Below are positions 1-8,500 of a stretch of DNA of 39,426 bases, one piece after another. The notes under the pieces were generated by a model. It had not been told where the DNA came from. It saw nothing but the letters and a program-made list of their open reading frames with translations, and ran no database searches. The stretch comes from Gammaproteobacteria bacterium (GTDB lineage: Bacteria > Pseudomonadota > Gammaproteobacteria > UBA1113). The translations under genes were made by a program, and so were the position numbers. Where the stretch lies: positions 1 through 39,426 of the forward strand of contig JAGVJK010000027.1 of the NCBI GenBank assembly GCA_020051155.1, written 5' to 3'. Position 1 is the first letter of the stretch. Each line of letters opens with the position of its first letter.

Positions 1-72
1 AGGCTCCTAATCAACATCGATTCAAAACCGCTCTTTCAAGAAGGAGCTGTTTTGTTTGAGATCGGTGCAGGC
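1..72 (+). repeat. RAYT-associated repeat, left module, copy 1
   Basis: A roughly 70-bp module that also occurs at 254-326 and 1371-1443, each time directly before a 95-bp core repeat and ending in GATCGGTGCAGGC. It holds a short inverted pair (GCTCCT near 3-8, AGGAGC near 43-48). The contig starts inside this module, as expected if the assembly broke at a multicopy repeat. It is absent from the isolated core copy at 13.6 kb, so it is not part of the minimal dispersed unit. Confidence 0.8.
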
Positions 73-167
73 GGTGTCAGGCACACGAGAATGCTTCAAC
101 GTTAGTTCTCTTTTCTATTATTGCAGAATACTAGATGTCCTCTTTCCAAACAAATGTGCCAGACACC
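73..167 (+). repeat. 95-bp RAYT-associated core repeat, copy 1
   Basis: A 95-bp unit starting GGTGTCAGGCAC and ending GTGCCAGACACC. The ends form a 12-bp terminal inverted repeat with one mismatch. The interior carries AACGTTAGTTCTCTTTT and TGTCCTCTTTCCAAACAAATG. The other copies are at 327-421, 1253-1347 (inverted), 1444-1538 and 13578-13672 (inverted), all exactly 95 bp. Confidence 0.92.
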
Positions 168-253
168 TTCATTAAGATCTATTGTTTTTACTAAATTTTA
201 TGAGGGGATACCTCAGGTGCCTGACACCGCCTGTACGAAACGATCGACGGAGA
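168..253 (+). repeat. RAYT-associated repeat, right module, copy 1
   Basis: An arm following the core: TTCATTAAGATC, an AT-rich stretch, then CCTCAGGTGCCTGACACC (211-228) and CGATCGACGGAGAA before the next left module. Versions of the arm follow the cores at 422-490 and 1539-1605, and an inverted version is at about 1190-1252. The GGTGCCTGACACC at 216-228 repeats the core's terminal motif. With the left module this gives a tandem period of about 252 bp between copies 1 and 2. Confidence 0.75.
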
Positions 254-326
254 AGCTCCTAATATCAACATTGATTCAAAACTGCTCTTTCAAGAAGGAG
301 TTGTTTTGTTTGGGATCGGTGCAGGC
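254..326 (+). repeat. RAYT-associated repeat, left module, copy 2
   Basis: Second left module, nearly identical to 2-72 with a 2-base AT insertion after CTAAT. It precedes the second 95-bp core. Confidence 0.8.
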
Positions 327-421
327 GGTGTCAGGCACCTGAGAATGCTTTAACGTTAGTTCTCTTTTTTATTATTGCAGAATACTTGATGTCCTCTTTC
401 CAAACAAATGTGTCAGACACC
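327..421 (+). repeat. 95-bp RAYT-associated core repeat, copy 2
   Basis: 95 bp from GGTGTCAGGCAC (327-338) to GTGTCAGACACC (410-421). Together with the inverted copy at 1253-1347 it brackets the transposase gene, so the outer ends of the bracket (327-338 and 1336-1347) are perfect 12-bp inverted repeats. Confidence 0.92.
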
Positions 422-547
422 TTCATTGAGAGCCATCGTTTTTACTAAAACTTATGAGAAAACTCCTCAGATACCAGACACGCAGCAACCATCGATGCTG
501 AGCAACAGCGCGTGGTATGCGACCATCACTAACATTAAGAACGTATT

Positions 548-1084
548 TCAACTACACTCGACAAATTGACGATAATTCAAGAGGCTATTTTCATTAGAAA
601 ATAAATCACCTATATAACGCGTATCTAGCCAATGCTTCTCTGATGACTCGCCTAAATAAGCAGCGTAGCTAGACCATGGATAGGTTGCAGGAAATTGCGT
701 AATATGCGCAGTAAACGGATTCAAGTGAATATATTTACTAAGATATATTAAATAAGAGGTATTACTCACGATAATAGACTTGAAACGTCCTCTAAATAAG
801 GGGCCATCGTAAGAGTATTTTTTATTAAAATATTTCGAATAATTTCCGTTAATATATTGCATTACAACAGAGATGTTATTAAGAGGCGTTTTTATAAGAA
901 AATGATAATGATTTGACATCAAACAATAAGCAAAAAAAGTAACTTCAAATTTTTCACTCGCCGTTATCATATAGGAAATAAACATTTCAAAATCTGGAAC
1001 ATCTAAAAAAATGTTTTTACGCCGTGCTCCCCGGTTAATAACATGATAGATAAGGCCCTCTGCTTGTTTCCTTGTAGATCTCAC
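548..1084 (-). CDS. REP-associated tyrosine transposase (RAYT, Y1/IS200-like)
   Basis: Single-strand DNA transposase of the HUH tyrosine family, 178 aa. What is seen: an N-terminal segment of the EGLIYHVINRGA type, the HUH metal-binding motif in SNHYHFLIK (about residues 57-65), and a helix with the nucleophile Tyr in the SKYIHLNP context (near residue 117). Both catalytic elements look intact. The start is GTG at 1084, supported by GGAG at 1090-1093 on the minus strand; the nearby ATG closes after a few codons. The gene is AT-richer than its neighbours and is flanked on both sides by repeats built from a GTGYCWGRCAC motif, the usual arrangement for a RAYT and its REP-like substrates. Substrate identity is inferred, not shown. 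Confidence 0.9.
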   Translation of the reverse strand: MRSTRKQAEGLIYHVINRGARRKNIFLDVPDFEMFISYMITASEKFEVTFFAYCLMSNHYHFLIKTPLNNISVVMQYINGNYSKYFNKKYSYDGPLFRGRFKSIIVSNTSYLIYLSKYIHLNPFTAHITQFPATYPWSSYAAYLGESSEKHWLDTRYIGDLFSNENSLLNYRQFVECS

Positions 1085-1110
1085 TGCAACTCCATATTTA
1101 ATATCTTATA

Positions 1111-1146
1111 ATTATATAATGTCTTTTGTGTTAGTTATATAACTAA
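1111..1146 (-). promoter_or_regulatory. Probable RAYT promoter with 16-bp palindrome
   Basis: On the minus strand a perfect TATAAT (1116-1111) lies 27 bases before the GTG start. Just upstream, TTAGTTATATAACTAA (1131-1146) is a perfect 16-bp palindrome covering the expected -35 region. No good -35 hexamer is visible, so the palindrome may be an operator or activator site. Function is inferred. Confidence 0.4.
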
Positions 1147-1189
1147 ATATAGAATTACGCAACTATCAAAAAAAATCTCTGGTCAACTG

Positions 1190-1252
1190 GTGTTAATGCC
1201 TGACCTGAGGAATCCCCTCCTAAATTTTATTAAGCGTGCGGCTCTCAATGAA
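1190..1252 (-). repeat. RAYT-associated repeat, right module, inverted copy
   Basis: The reverse complement reads TTCATTGAGAGCC, an AT-rich stretch, then GAGGGGATTCCTCAGG and a decayed TCAGGCAT end. It matches the right arms at 168-228 and 422-480 but is inverted, giving the right-hand bracket of the transposase gene. Confidence 0.7.
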
Positions 1253-1347
1253 GGTGTCTGGCACATTTGTTTGGAAAACTGGCGTATCTAGCCCCTAACA
1301 AATAAAAAAGAGAACTAACGTTGAAACATTCTCGTGTGCCTGACACC
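1253..1347 (-). repeat. 95-bp RAYT-associated core repeat, copy 3 (inverted)
   Basis: Starts GGTGTCTGGCAC (1253-1264) and ends GTGCCTGACACC (1336-1347); it is the reverse complement of the copies on the left side. The interior is slightly diverged (ACTGGCGTATCTAGCCCC) relative to the other copies. It is followed by CGATCGACAGAGAA, the same tail as after the right arm of copy 1. Confidence 0.9.
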
Positions 1348-1370
1348 GCATGCACGGAACGATCGACAGA

Positions 1371-1443
1371 GAACCCTCTAATCAACATCGATTAAAAACT
1401 GTTATTTCAAGGAGGAATTGCTTTGTTTGAGATCGGTGCAGGC
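1371..1443 (+). repeat. RAYT-associated repeat, left module, copy 3
   Basis: A diverged left module (CCTCTAATCAACATCGATT through GATCGGTGCAGGC) directly before the fourth core copy. Confidence 0.75.
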
Positions 1444-1538
1444 GGTGTCAGGCACACGAGAATGTTTCAACGTTAGTTCTCTTTTTTATTATTGCAGAAT
1501 GCTTGATGTCCTCTTTCCAAACAAATGTGCCAGACACC
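1444..1538 (+). repeat. 95-bp RAYT-associated core repeat, copy 4
   Basis: 95 bp from GGTGTCAGGCAC to GTGCCAGACACC, close to copy 1. It is followed by a right arm (1539 to about 1605) ending in a decayed GGTACCAAACACTGC motif. This completes the repeat-filled, gene-free interval 1085-1670. Confidence 0.92.
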
Positions 1539-1670
1539 TTCATTGAGATCAGCGTTTTGTTACTCTTATCAAAATTTATGAAAGGGCTCCTCAGGTACCA
1601 AACACTGCGCGATCTAGCTAATGAAATCGACGGGGTAGAGAGTCCTTCTTCTTTTTCGCATTAACTTTCT

Positions 1671-2393
1671 TTATCCAGCAGCCATCGTAGACGCTAAAGT
1701 CACTGTGGCTTGCAGCACGACTTTTTGACTCACGCCCGAATTAGCGCTATCTGCGGTATCCTTTGTCTCAGCCTTCGCTCGCATCAATGCCATCGGTGCG
1801 ACTGGATTATTATCCGTTGGTTCAAATTGAATATCATTCACATAAAATGTTTGATGATAAGTCTTGCTGAGTAACTGAATTTCTTGTTCTATTTTTTGGT
1901 ACATTTGATTGCGTAATTGCTCTTTGACTGTTTGTACATCTGCCACGCTCGGCTCGTAGGAAATATCACTGATCACATATTTAATACCAGGCTTACTAAT
2001 GGTTTTAGCCTTTTCACGAATTTCTGCTAACTGACTTTGCAAAATCCGTGCTTGTGCCGTTGCGTTAACTTGCTCTAAGCCAGATTGATCTTCACTCCGA
2101 TTAAACTGAATCATGTGCCAACTAACACCGCTGCCCAGCTGATTCAACCGTTCGTTCATGCTTTTTTGCAAATCGGCTAAACCTGATTGTCCAACATTTG
2201 CAGCGATACTTACTGTCACTAAAGCCGTTTGTGTGTTGACCCATTGCTCCATAGCAAGTTGGTAACTTACTGTATTCAAGCGCGGATAAGGTTCCACCAA
2301 TTGCACCGGTTGCTGCGGTGCAATTTGCGCAATGGCATCACTACAAAGGATAAAGAAGCTTGTACTCAGAACGATTGCTGCCAACTTTTTCAT
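1671..2393 (-). CDS. Secreted protein of unknown function, weakly SIMPL/DUF541-like
   Basis: 240 aa with a clear N-terminal signal peptide (KK, hydrophobic core, probable cleavage after DAIAQ). I do not recognise the family with certainty. The alternating beta/alpha pattern, a central helix (QLAEIREKAKTI, about residue 120) and a C-terminal VVLQATVTL strand recall SIMPL (DUF541) periplasmic proteins, but this is weak. There are no cysteines in the mature part and no catalytic motif. The start is the ATG at 2393, preceded by AGGAG; an in-frame upstream ATG would overlap sodC. It begins 8 bp after sodC and is the last gene of the ampG-to-sodC run, so a periplasmic role alongside SodC is plausible. 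Confidence 0.6.
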   Translation of the reverse strand: MKKLAAIVLSTSFFILCSDAIAQIAPQQPVQLVEPYPRLNTVSYQLAMEQWVNTQTALVTVSIAANVGQSGLADLQKSMNERLNQLGSGVSWHMIQFNRSEDQSGLEQVNATAQARILQSQLAEIREKAKTISKPGIKYVISDISYEPSVADVQTVKEQLRNQMYQKIEQEIQLLSKTYHQTFYVNDIQFEPTDNNPVAPMALMRAKAETKDTADSANSGVSQKVVLQATVTLASTMAAG

Positions 2394-2401
2394 TGTATCT
2401 C

Positions 2402-2929
2402 CTAAGGTTTTTGTATCGTCCCACAAGCAACACGTGCTCCACCGCCACCTAACTCTCGCGGATAATCTAAATAATTATCTCCCCCCGCATGAATCATCAG
2501 TGAATGACCGTAGAGATCTTTTAACGTTAATCGAGGTGCTAATACCGGCAATACCGCTAATCCTTCATCATTAACATACAACGCCGGTAAATCCCCTAAA
2601 TGCCCATCGGCACGATAAGGACCTAAGTGTTTGCCCGTATGGTTTGGGTCAAAATGCCCCGCCGCTTCCATTCCCATATGCTGACATTGCGGCATATCAT
2701 GCACATGAAAACCATGAAGTCCGGGTGTTAAATTTTTTAATTGAGGTGCAATCAACAATCCATAGGATGTTTGCTCCATCACGACACTCCCGACAAAAGC
2801 TCCTTTCCCTTCTTGGGTAGTCAGATACATAGGAACAGTCATCACCGACTCAGTCATTACATCCGCGAGAACGGTTACTGAAAAAATACCGAGCACTATC
2901 GCTAATATGTTTTTTTTATTATGAAGCAC
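2402..2929 (-). CDS. sodC: Periplasmic Cu/Zn superoxide dismutase
   Basis: Dismutates superoxide in the periplasm. The 175-aa precursor has a signal peptide ending near VLA-DV (about residue 22). All seven metal ligands of the family are visible: His75 and His77 (HGFHVH), His92 (GHFDP), His101, His110 and Asp113 (GHLGD), and His147 (MIHAGGD). Cys82 and Cys169 should form the conserved disulfide. The start is GTG at 2929 with AGGAG seven bases upstream; it overlaps the end of the nuclease gene by 11 bp, implying translational coupling. SodC in host-associated gammaproteobacteria usually counters phagocyte superoxide; that role here is inference. Confidence 0.95.
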   Translation of the reverse strand: MLHNKKNILAIVLGIFSVTVLADVMTESVMTVPMYLTTQEGKGAFVGSVVMEQTSYGLLIAPQLKNLTPGLHGFHVHDMPQCQHMGMEAAGHFDPNHTGKHLGPYRADGHLGDLPALYVNDEGLAVLPVLAPRLTLKDLYGHSLMIHAGGDNYLDYPRELGGGGARVACGTIQKP

Positions 2930-3887
2930 TTGTTATCTCCTGCGGTTTATCTTCAATTGTCTCTTGCACTTTATCTTGAGCTTTAGCTTGCGGTTCTGCT
3001 TTATCCGCCATAATCATATTTAACAAATTAGCCAATCGATAACCGGCTATCGTTAACCGCTGATCAACCATATCTTTACCTTGAGTAATGTAATTGTCTG
3101 ACGGTTGGGTCCAGGGTTTAATTTCTTTATAAACGAAGGTTTGCGCCATCCGCAAACTTTCTCGAGCCCAAGCAGCAGGATCAACTTGTTCTACTTGCGG
3201 ACCAAAAAAACTCGCCGGATATTTTGTTTCAAGATTTTTAGCATATTGCTTAATGTCATTACCCGTCGGCTCCGCATTATTTGGTAATACCAAGGAACCT
3301 AAGCCATTGTCCCAAAATTGATGTAAGTTTTTTGCAACTTCCCCTTGGATGGGAAACCCTACACCACCATTGTCACCTTCTTTAAATTGCCAAGAATAAA
3401 AATTAGAACACTGCGTGGGCTGATGTGCATCACCCGTAAAGTGAATTAAAAAACGCAAAAAGACAGAACGCTCAAAGTCGTTAGCCTTGTCTGACTGCAA
3501 TACATCTTGACTCTGTTGCACCGCCCAAACCACATTTTCTCGTTGAATATAATCAGGCATCTTCATCCGTACATAGCTGAAACGTTGATTGATAAAATGC
3601 CAGTTATTAAATGCTTTAACGCCATTCCCTTTTATTTCATCCGCCCAGGAAGCAGCACTCACGAAGGAAGCGGTGCTTGGAAAATAATTTCCTAATACGG
3701 ATGTCATTTGGCTAACTTGCTTTTGCATAGCAGGGGTTAATTGATCATAGGCAATCTGGGCAATCACCAAATGCCCCATTTGATTCCAAGCAAAAGCCGT
3801 TTGTGACATAAAGGGTTGCACCAGTAATGCACAAGCCCCCACCATAATGGCTTTCATTTTTTTGCGATGATTTGATATAAGGTTCAT
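2919..3887 (-). CDS. S1/P1-type periplasmic nuclease
   Basis: Zinc-dependent nuclease/3'-nucleotidase of the S1/P1 family, 322 aa. The signal peptide should be cut before Trp34, exposing the family's N-terminal Trp that helps bind zinc (WNQMGH). Other trinuclear-zinc residues are visible in order: WADEIK (Asp), NNWHFIN (His), HFTGDAHQP (His, Asp, His) and NLHQFWDNGL (His, Asp). The start at 3887 is chosen for AAGGGG upstream and a good signal peptide; an in-frame ATG at 3926 overlaps the permease gene and would add 13 residues. The C-terminal tail is Lys/Glu/Gln-rich. Likely use: degrading extracellular or host nucleic acid for phosphate or nucleosides (inference). Confidence 0.9.
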   Translation of the reverse strand: MNLISNHRKKMKAIMVGACALLVQPFMSQTAFAWNQMGHLVIAQIAYDQLTPAMQKQVSQMTSVLGNYFPSTASFVSAASWADEIKGNGVKAFNNWHFINQRFSYVRMKMPDYIQRENVVWAVQQSQDVLQSDKANDFERSVFLRFLIHFTGDAHQPTQCSNFYSWQFKEGDNGGVGFPIQGEVAKNLHQFWDNGLGSLVLPNNAEPTGNDIKQYAKNLETKYPASFFGPQVEQVDPAAWARESLRMAQTFVYKEIKPWTQPSDNYITQGKDMVDQRLTIAGYRLANLLNMIMADKAEPQAKAQDKVQETIEDKPQEITSAS

Positions 3888-3909
3888 TCCTTGTCCCCTT
3901 GAAGTATTT

Positions 3910-4683
3910 TTAACTACGTAAACCATAACCTCGTTGCATGAGTGCTAAGTTTAAAATAAATAAAGCAACGATAAAAACAATGATCATGACCATTGCGACC
4001 ATAATATTAACATCGCTCAACCCTAAAATACCATAGCGAAAGGCATTAACCATGTATAGCACTGGATTTAACTTCGACAACTCTTGCCAGAACGGCGATA
4101 ACAAATGAATAGAATAAAACACGCCGCCCAAATACGTTAAGGGGGTAATCACAAAGGTCGGAATGATCATCACATCGTCAAATTTATTGGCCATTAACCC
4201 ATTGGTAAAACCCGCCAAGGAAAATAACAAAGATGATAGCAATGCCACCGACAGGATAATAAACAAATTATAAACATGCAGTTTTGTAAAAAATAATGCG
4301 ATGAGAATCACTAACAAACCTATCATCAAGCCGCGTAAAATGCCACCCATGACAAAGCCCACTAAAATAACCAAATTAGACACTGGCGCAATTAACATTT
4401 CATCAATATTTCGTTGAAACTTGGTTCCAAAAAAAGAAGACGCGACGTTTGAATAAGCATTCGTAACAACTGACATCATCACTAAGCCGGGAGCGATATA
4501 TTGCATATAACTAAATCCGCTCATATCGCTAATTTGGCTACCAATCAGTTTCCCAAAAATCAAAAAATACAAAGTCATAGAAATAACCGGAGGCAATAAA
4601 GTCTGAGGCCAAATTCGCAGAAATCGTGTAATTTCTTTATTCAGAATAGTTATGAAGGCAACATAATTAACTCTATCCAGCAT
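3910..4683 (-). CDS. yadH: ABC-2 type transporter permease, YadH family
   Basis: Inner-membrane permease of 257 aa with about six membrane segments and the ABC-2 pattern: an amphipathic N-terminus (NKEITRFLRIWPQTLLPPV), a conserved GTKFQRNIDEMLIAPVS cytoplasmic loop around residues 85-101, and an LTYLGGVFYSIHLLSPFWQ segment before the last helices. It pairs with the ATPase encoded immediately upstream, overlapping it by 11 bp. In E. coli the YadG/YadH pair is an exporter of uncertain substrate; the substrate here cannot be read from sequence. Confidence 0.88.
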   Translation of the reverse strand: MLDRVNYVAFITILNKEITRFLRIWPQTLLPPVISMTLYFLIFGKLIGSQISDMSGFSYMQYIAPGLVMMSVVTNAYSNVASSFFGTKFQRNIDEMLIAPVSNLVILVGFVMGGILRGLMIGLLVILIALFFTKLHVYNLFIILSVALLSSLLFSLAGFTNGLMANKFDDVMIIPTFVITPLTYLGGVFYSIHLLSPFWQELSKLNPVLYMVNAFRYGILGLSDVNIMVAMVMIIVFIVALFILNLALMQRGYGLRS

Positions 4684-5599
4684 GATGATTCTCTTTTGTT
4701 GTGAGTCGCAAAAATAATTCTTCTAATCGATTAGCTTTGTTACGCATTCTAACAACTTGCACCCCTTGGCGAGATAACAACTCAAACAGATGATTCAATT
4801 GCTGCCCCACGGAAAGATCCACGGATAAAGTTTTATGATCGATGAGGTGTGCTGTAAAGTCTTCCAAGACCGGCATATCTAACAACGGTTCTTGCAAATA
4901 CAGTACGAAGGTTTCTGTATGCAAACTATCTAATAATGAGCGCATATTGGTATTTTTGATCAGCTCACCATGATCGATAATGGCAATATTACGACACAAA
5001 TATTCTGCCTCTTCTAGGTAATGAGTGGTCAGAATAATCGTAGTCCCTTGTTGATTCATTTCCCGCAGAAAATCCCACATCGAACGACGTAATTCAATAT
5101 CAACACCCGCGGTTGGCTCATCTAAAATCAGTAATCTTGGCTCATGCAATAACGCCCGCACAATCATCAAGCGTCGCTTCATGCCGCCCGATAACATCCG
5201 CGTCGGTGTATTCCGTTTATCCCATAACCCTAATTTTTTCAAATACCATTCTGCACGTTCTTTGGCAATTTTTGTTGGTACGCCATAGTATCCCGCTTGG
5301 TTAACCACCACCTGCATCACTGTTTCAAAAATATTAAAATTAAACTCTTGCGGAACTAAACCAATTTGCTTTTTCACATTACGCAAATCCGTATCAAGAT
5401 CATGACCAAAGACCCGCACCTTCCCACCAGTTTTATTAACAAGGGACGTGATGATACCAATGGTTGTAGATTTTCCTGCACCATTGGGTCCTAATAAGGC
5501 AAAAAAATCGCCCTCTTTCACTACAAAACTAATCCCATGCAAGGCATGTACGCCACTGGCGTAGGTTTTTTCTAAGTTCTCTACCACCAGGGCTGACAT
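4673..5599 (-). CDS. yadG: ABC transporter ATPase, YadG family
   Basis: ATP-binding subunit for the downstream permease, 308 aa. Walker A GPNGAGKST (about residues 38-46), Q-loop in LVPQEFNF, signature LSGGMKRRL, Walker B LLILDEPTAGVD and H-loop LTTHYLEEAE are all intact. A C-terminal extension of about 90 aa after the ATPase core is usual for this family. The start overlaps the stop of the channel gene by one base (TAATG). The ABC pair lies inside a run of envelope genes, suggesting export of an envelope component, but this is inference. Confidence 0.93.
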   Translation of the reverse strand: MSALVVENLEKTYASGVHALHGISFVVKEGDFFALLGPNGAGKSTTIGIITSLVNKTGGKVRVFGHDLDTDLRNVKKQIGLVPQEFNFNIFETVMQVVVNQAGYYGVPTKIAKERAEWYLKKLGLWDKRNTPTRMLSGGMKRRLMIVRALLHEPRLLILDEPTAGVDIELRRSMWDFLREMNQQGTTIILTTHYLEEAEYLCRNIAIIDHGELIKNTNMRSLLDSLHTETFVLYLQEPLLDMPVLEDFTAHLIDHKTLSVDLSVGQQLNHLFELLSRQGVQVVRMRNKANRLEELFLRLTTKENHHAG

Positions 5600-8500
5600 T
5601 ACGTTCCCCTTTTTATTAAATGGCGCATATAAGGTCGCGCGTGTTGTTCTGTCTCAGGCAAGGTACGCACATGAATATCTTGCTGTGGATGAGGCGGCGT
5701 AATATTGTGGAATTTAAATGCTGCCCATAGAGTGAATAAAACTTCAGAACGTACGACCACCCTTGAACTGCCCGTTTGTAAATTGATGAAATAACGTATT
5801 TCTAGATCAAAACAATACTCATTGAGTTGCATCATCAAAACTTCCGGCTCCGGTAGAGAAACAATCTGTGGATGATGCTTAATCACGCTAAAAATTACTT
5901 CTCGTACAAAGTTAGGATCATCTTTGCGATCAAATTTTAAAGGAACGACAGTTCGTACAATCCCATCTTGATGCGTCCAATTAGTAAAAGGCTTATCAAA
6001 GGTTTCTGAGTTGGGAACTAGCACTTCCATATGATCCCAGGTTTTAACCGTCATGGAGCGCATGCCAATCCGTGTCACTTCACCTTCAAAATTACCGATG
6101 GAAACTAAATCTCCGGTGCGTACTGGACGTTCGATTAATAACAAAAGACCACTAGCGTAGTTTTTTAATAAATCACGCATCCCAAAACCCGCCGCAATAG
6201 CAAAACCGCCAAGGATATATTCAATGCCACTGAGATCAATACCAATAATTTTTAGCGCGATAAAGAAACCAACCACAACAACGCTATATTGCGTAAACGC
6301 AGCTAAGCTATTACGTAAGCCTACGTCTTCTGTGCGAGCGAACATCCAACGATAGGCAAATTCTCGAGTCCATCGTGACACCCAATACAACACAAAACCA
6401 GTGACAGTAAATTCAATTAATCCTAAGGGAGTAATAACGGTTCCTTTCAATTCCAATAAATGTAGCTTTGAGAATTTTATTAACGCTTGCACAACTGTAG
6501 ATTCCCTTCCCCAGCCATAGAGGAAAAATAACGTCGCTACCGCTGCAACAAATAGTCCAATTTGCAATATTTTATCGATAGGTTTCAACACGGCTTGTGT
6601 CCACAGCCAACCATTGCGTAAATGCCGAATCAAAAACTCTGATACCCAATCCAGAAAATCCGTTAAAAACCCATGAAGCAATACATAGCTGATCAAAACT
6701 AATAGCAATTTTCCTTCATAACGAGAAATCGTCCATGCTAAATCAACATAACCAAAAAAACCAATGAGCGCCGTAATCAATAAAGTTAGAGGCACTAAAA
6801 AACTTAACAATTTAACTGCATTCATAACATAAGGGCGTGTACGATCAGCATAGGGGGCTAATAGGTAAGGAACAACACCCCAACCACGTAACAATAGTAC
6901 GGCGACTAACAGCAAAAATAAGGCAAACAATCGATTGAAAAAATCTCTTACCTCAAAACCCACGGGAAGTCTTTGCGCTAACACGGTAATCATGGTTAAA
7001 ACTGCACCGCTCAACAAAGCCCAGCGCAAATGACGATATAATTTAATATCACGCCCCGCTGCTTCTGTCGTGGTTTCAGTTAAAACAATGCGCGCCAACG
7101 TCATGAGCATTTTAAAAATGAGTCCAACCAGGGCTAACCATAAAATAGGAGTTACTGATTTAAAAGGCACACCGAGTAACCATAATGATGAAAAAACTGC
7201 CGTGACTCCGTAAACGCTCCACACATTACATAGGGCTAATCGCAACACGATGAAGCGTAAATTATCAGAAATCCGGCGCCGATCTTTTCCCACCTTATCG
7301 ACTAACAACGTTAAACTTCTTTTCAACCACCAGGTAAGAACTAATAACCCTGCTTCTATAAGTATGGTTAACAGAAGATTTTTTAAACTAATCTTACTAA
7401 AGGCTAACATGACTTGTGCATTGAGCGCATGCACCATTTTTACCGTTAATTCTGGCATGCTCATCAACTTATATCCCAAATTTCCCCATGCTTGTACGCT
7501 AAACCCTGGCAATCCTTGTCGTCTTGCCAAAGATTGCTTTAATTTTTTCTGAACTTGCAACAATAAAGCATCATTTTTATCGGATAATTGGCTTAATTGT
7601 TGTTGGTAATTTTGGTATTGAGTCAGCAAAGAAGAGAGTGACTGATTGTACGTCGTATAGGCTTCTGTGGAAATTAATTCTTTTTTCAATCTTGCTTTTT
7701 CTAATACTTGTCGCTGCGTTAAAAATTTTACTTTTTGTTCAATCAATGCTGAAACACTTAAAAGTTCATTCTGTGTGACTTTCATTTGATTGATCTGGGT
7801 ATTCAACAACATCAAACTTTGATCTACCGTCAAATTTTGAGAAATACCTGCCATGACATTTTCAACATGGAGAAACACTAGTTGCAAATGGATTAAATTA
7901 CTATTTTCTTGCGCTTGTAAAATTTGTAGTTCAATTGCTTCGGTATTCAAGCTTTTTTTAACACTCAGGCCCTGTGCCGCAGGTTGTAACTGTCCATTCA
8001 ATACAGCTAATCGATCAAGCCACTGACGTTGTTGCTGCTGTAAGGAGCGTTCTTGTTGCTCGAGAGCAAGCTCTCGCTGCGCTTGTTCTTGTGCATTATA
8101 ATGAGCTAACAATGTACTTTTCCAACGCTCACGCAAATCATAGGTTTGCTTTGCCCATTGCAATCCTGCATCGAGTGCGACAATCTGATCCTCTTGTGCT
8201 TTAACCAGCTCGCGCTGATGATTTAAGTCAGTTTGTAATTTTTCTAATCGCTGGCTTACTGAGTACGTTGTCCCTGCTGCTAAGGTTAACCCTTGCAATT
8301 GCATTTCCAACTCTTTCATGCGACTCATGGTGGTTTCTTTATTTTGCTGCGATTCGGCTTTTGCAATGGTTGCTGCATCGACATTCGCACTGGCTAAGGC
8401 AGATTCTAATTCTGCTCGCTCTATATCTTCTTTGGTCACAGGCGTAGCTGTTGCGGCCAAACGATCGAAGGTATCGCTTAATTTTTTATAGTTTTCGGCA

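Larger units (their letters stand above)
327..1347 (-). mobile_element. Candidate RAYT element bounded by inverted core repeats
   Basis: A 1021-bp unit in which the transposase gene sits between oppositely oriented repeat arms. The left side is core plus right arm (327 to about 490); the right side is the mirror image (about 1190-1347). The inner arms share TTCATTGAGAGCC (422-434 and its complement at 1240-1252), and the outermost 12 bases are perfect inverted repeats. The element boundary is inference from this symmetry. RAYTs are generally thought to act on REP hairpins rather than to move as classical IS elements, so it may instead be a fixed gene within a repeat cluster. Confidence 0.5.

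Noticed and set aside
121..342. 73-codon open frame on the plus strand
   Set aside because: It consists of repeat modules (core, right arm, left module) and has no ribosome site or protein-like composition; a chance frame in repeats.
1..421. Possible CRISPR array from regularly spaced repeats
   Set aside because: The repeats are 70-95 bp, adjacent, partly inverted and without unique spacers, and no cas genes are present.
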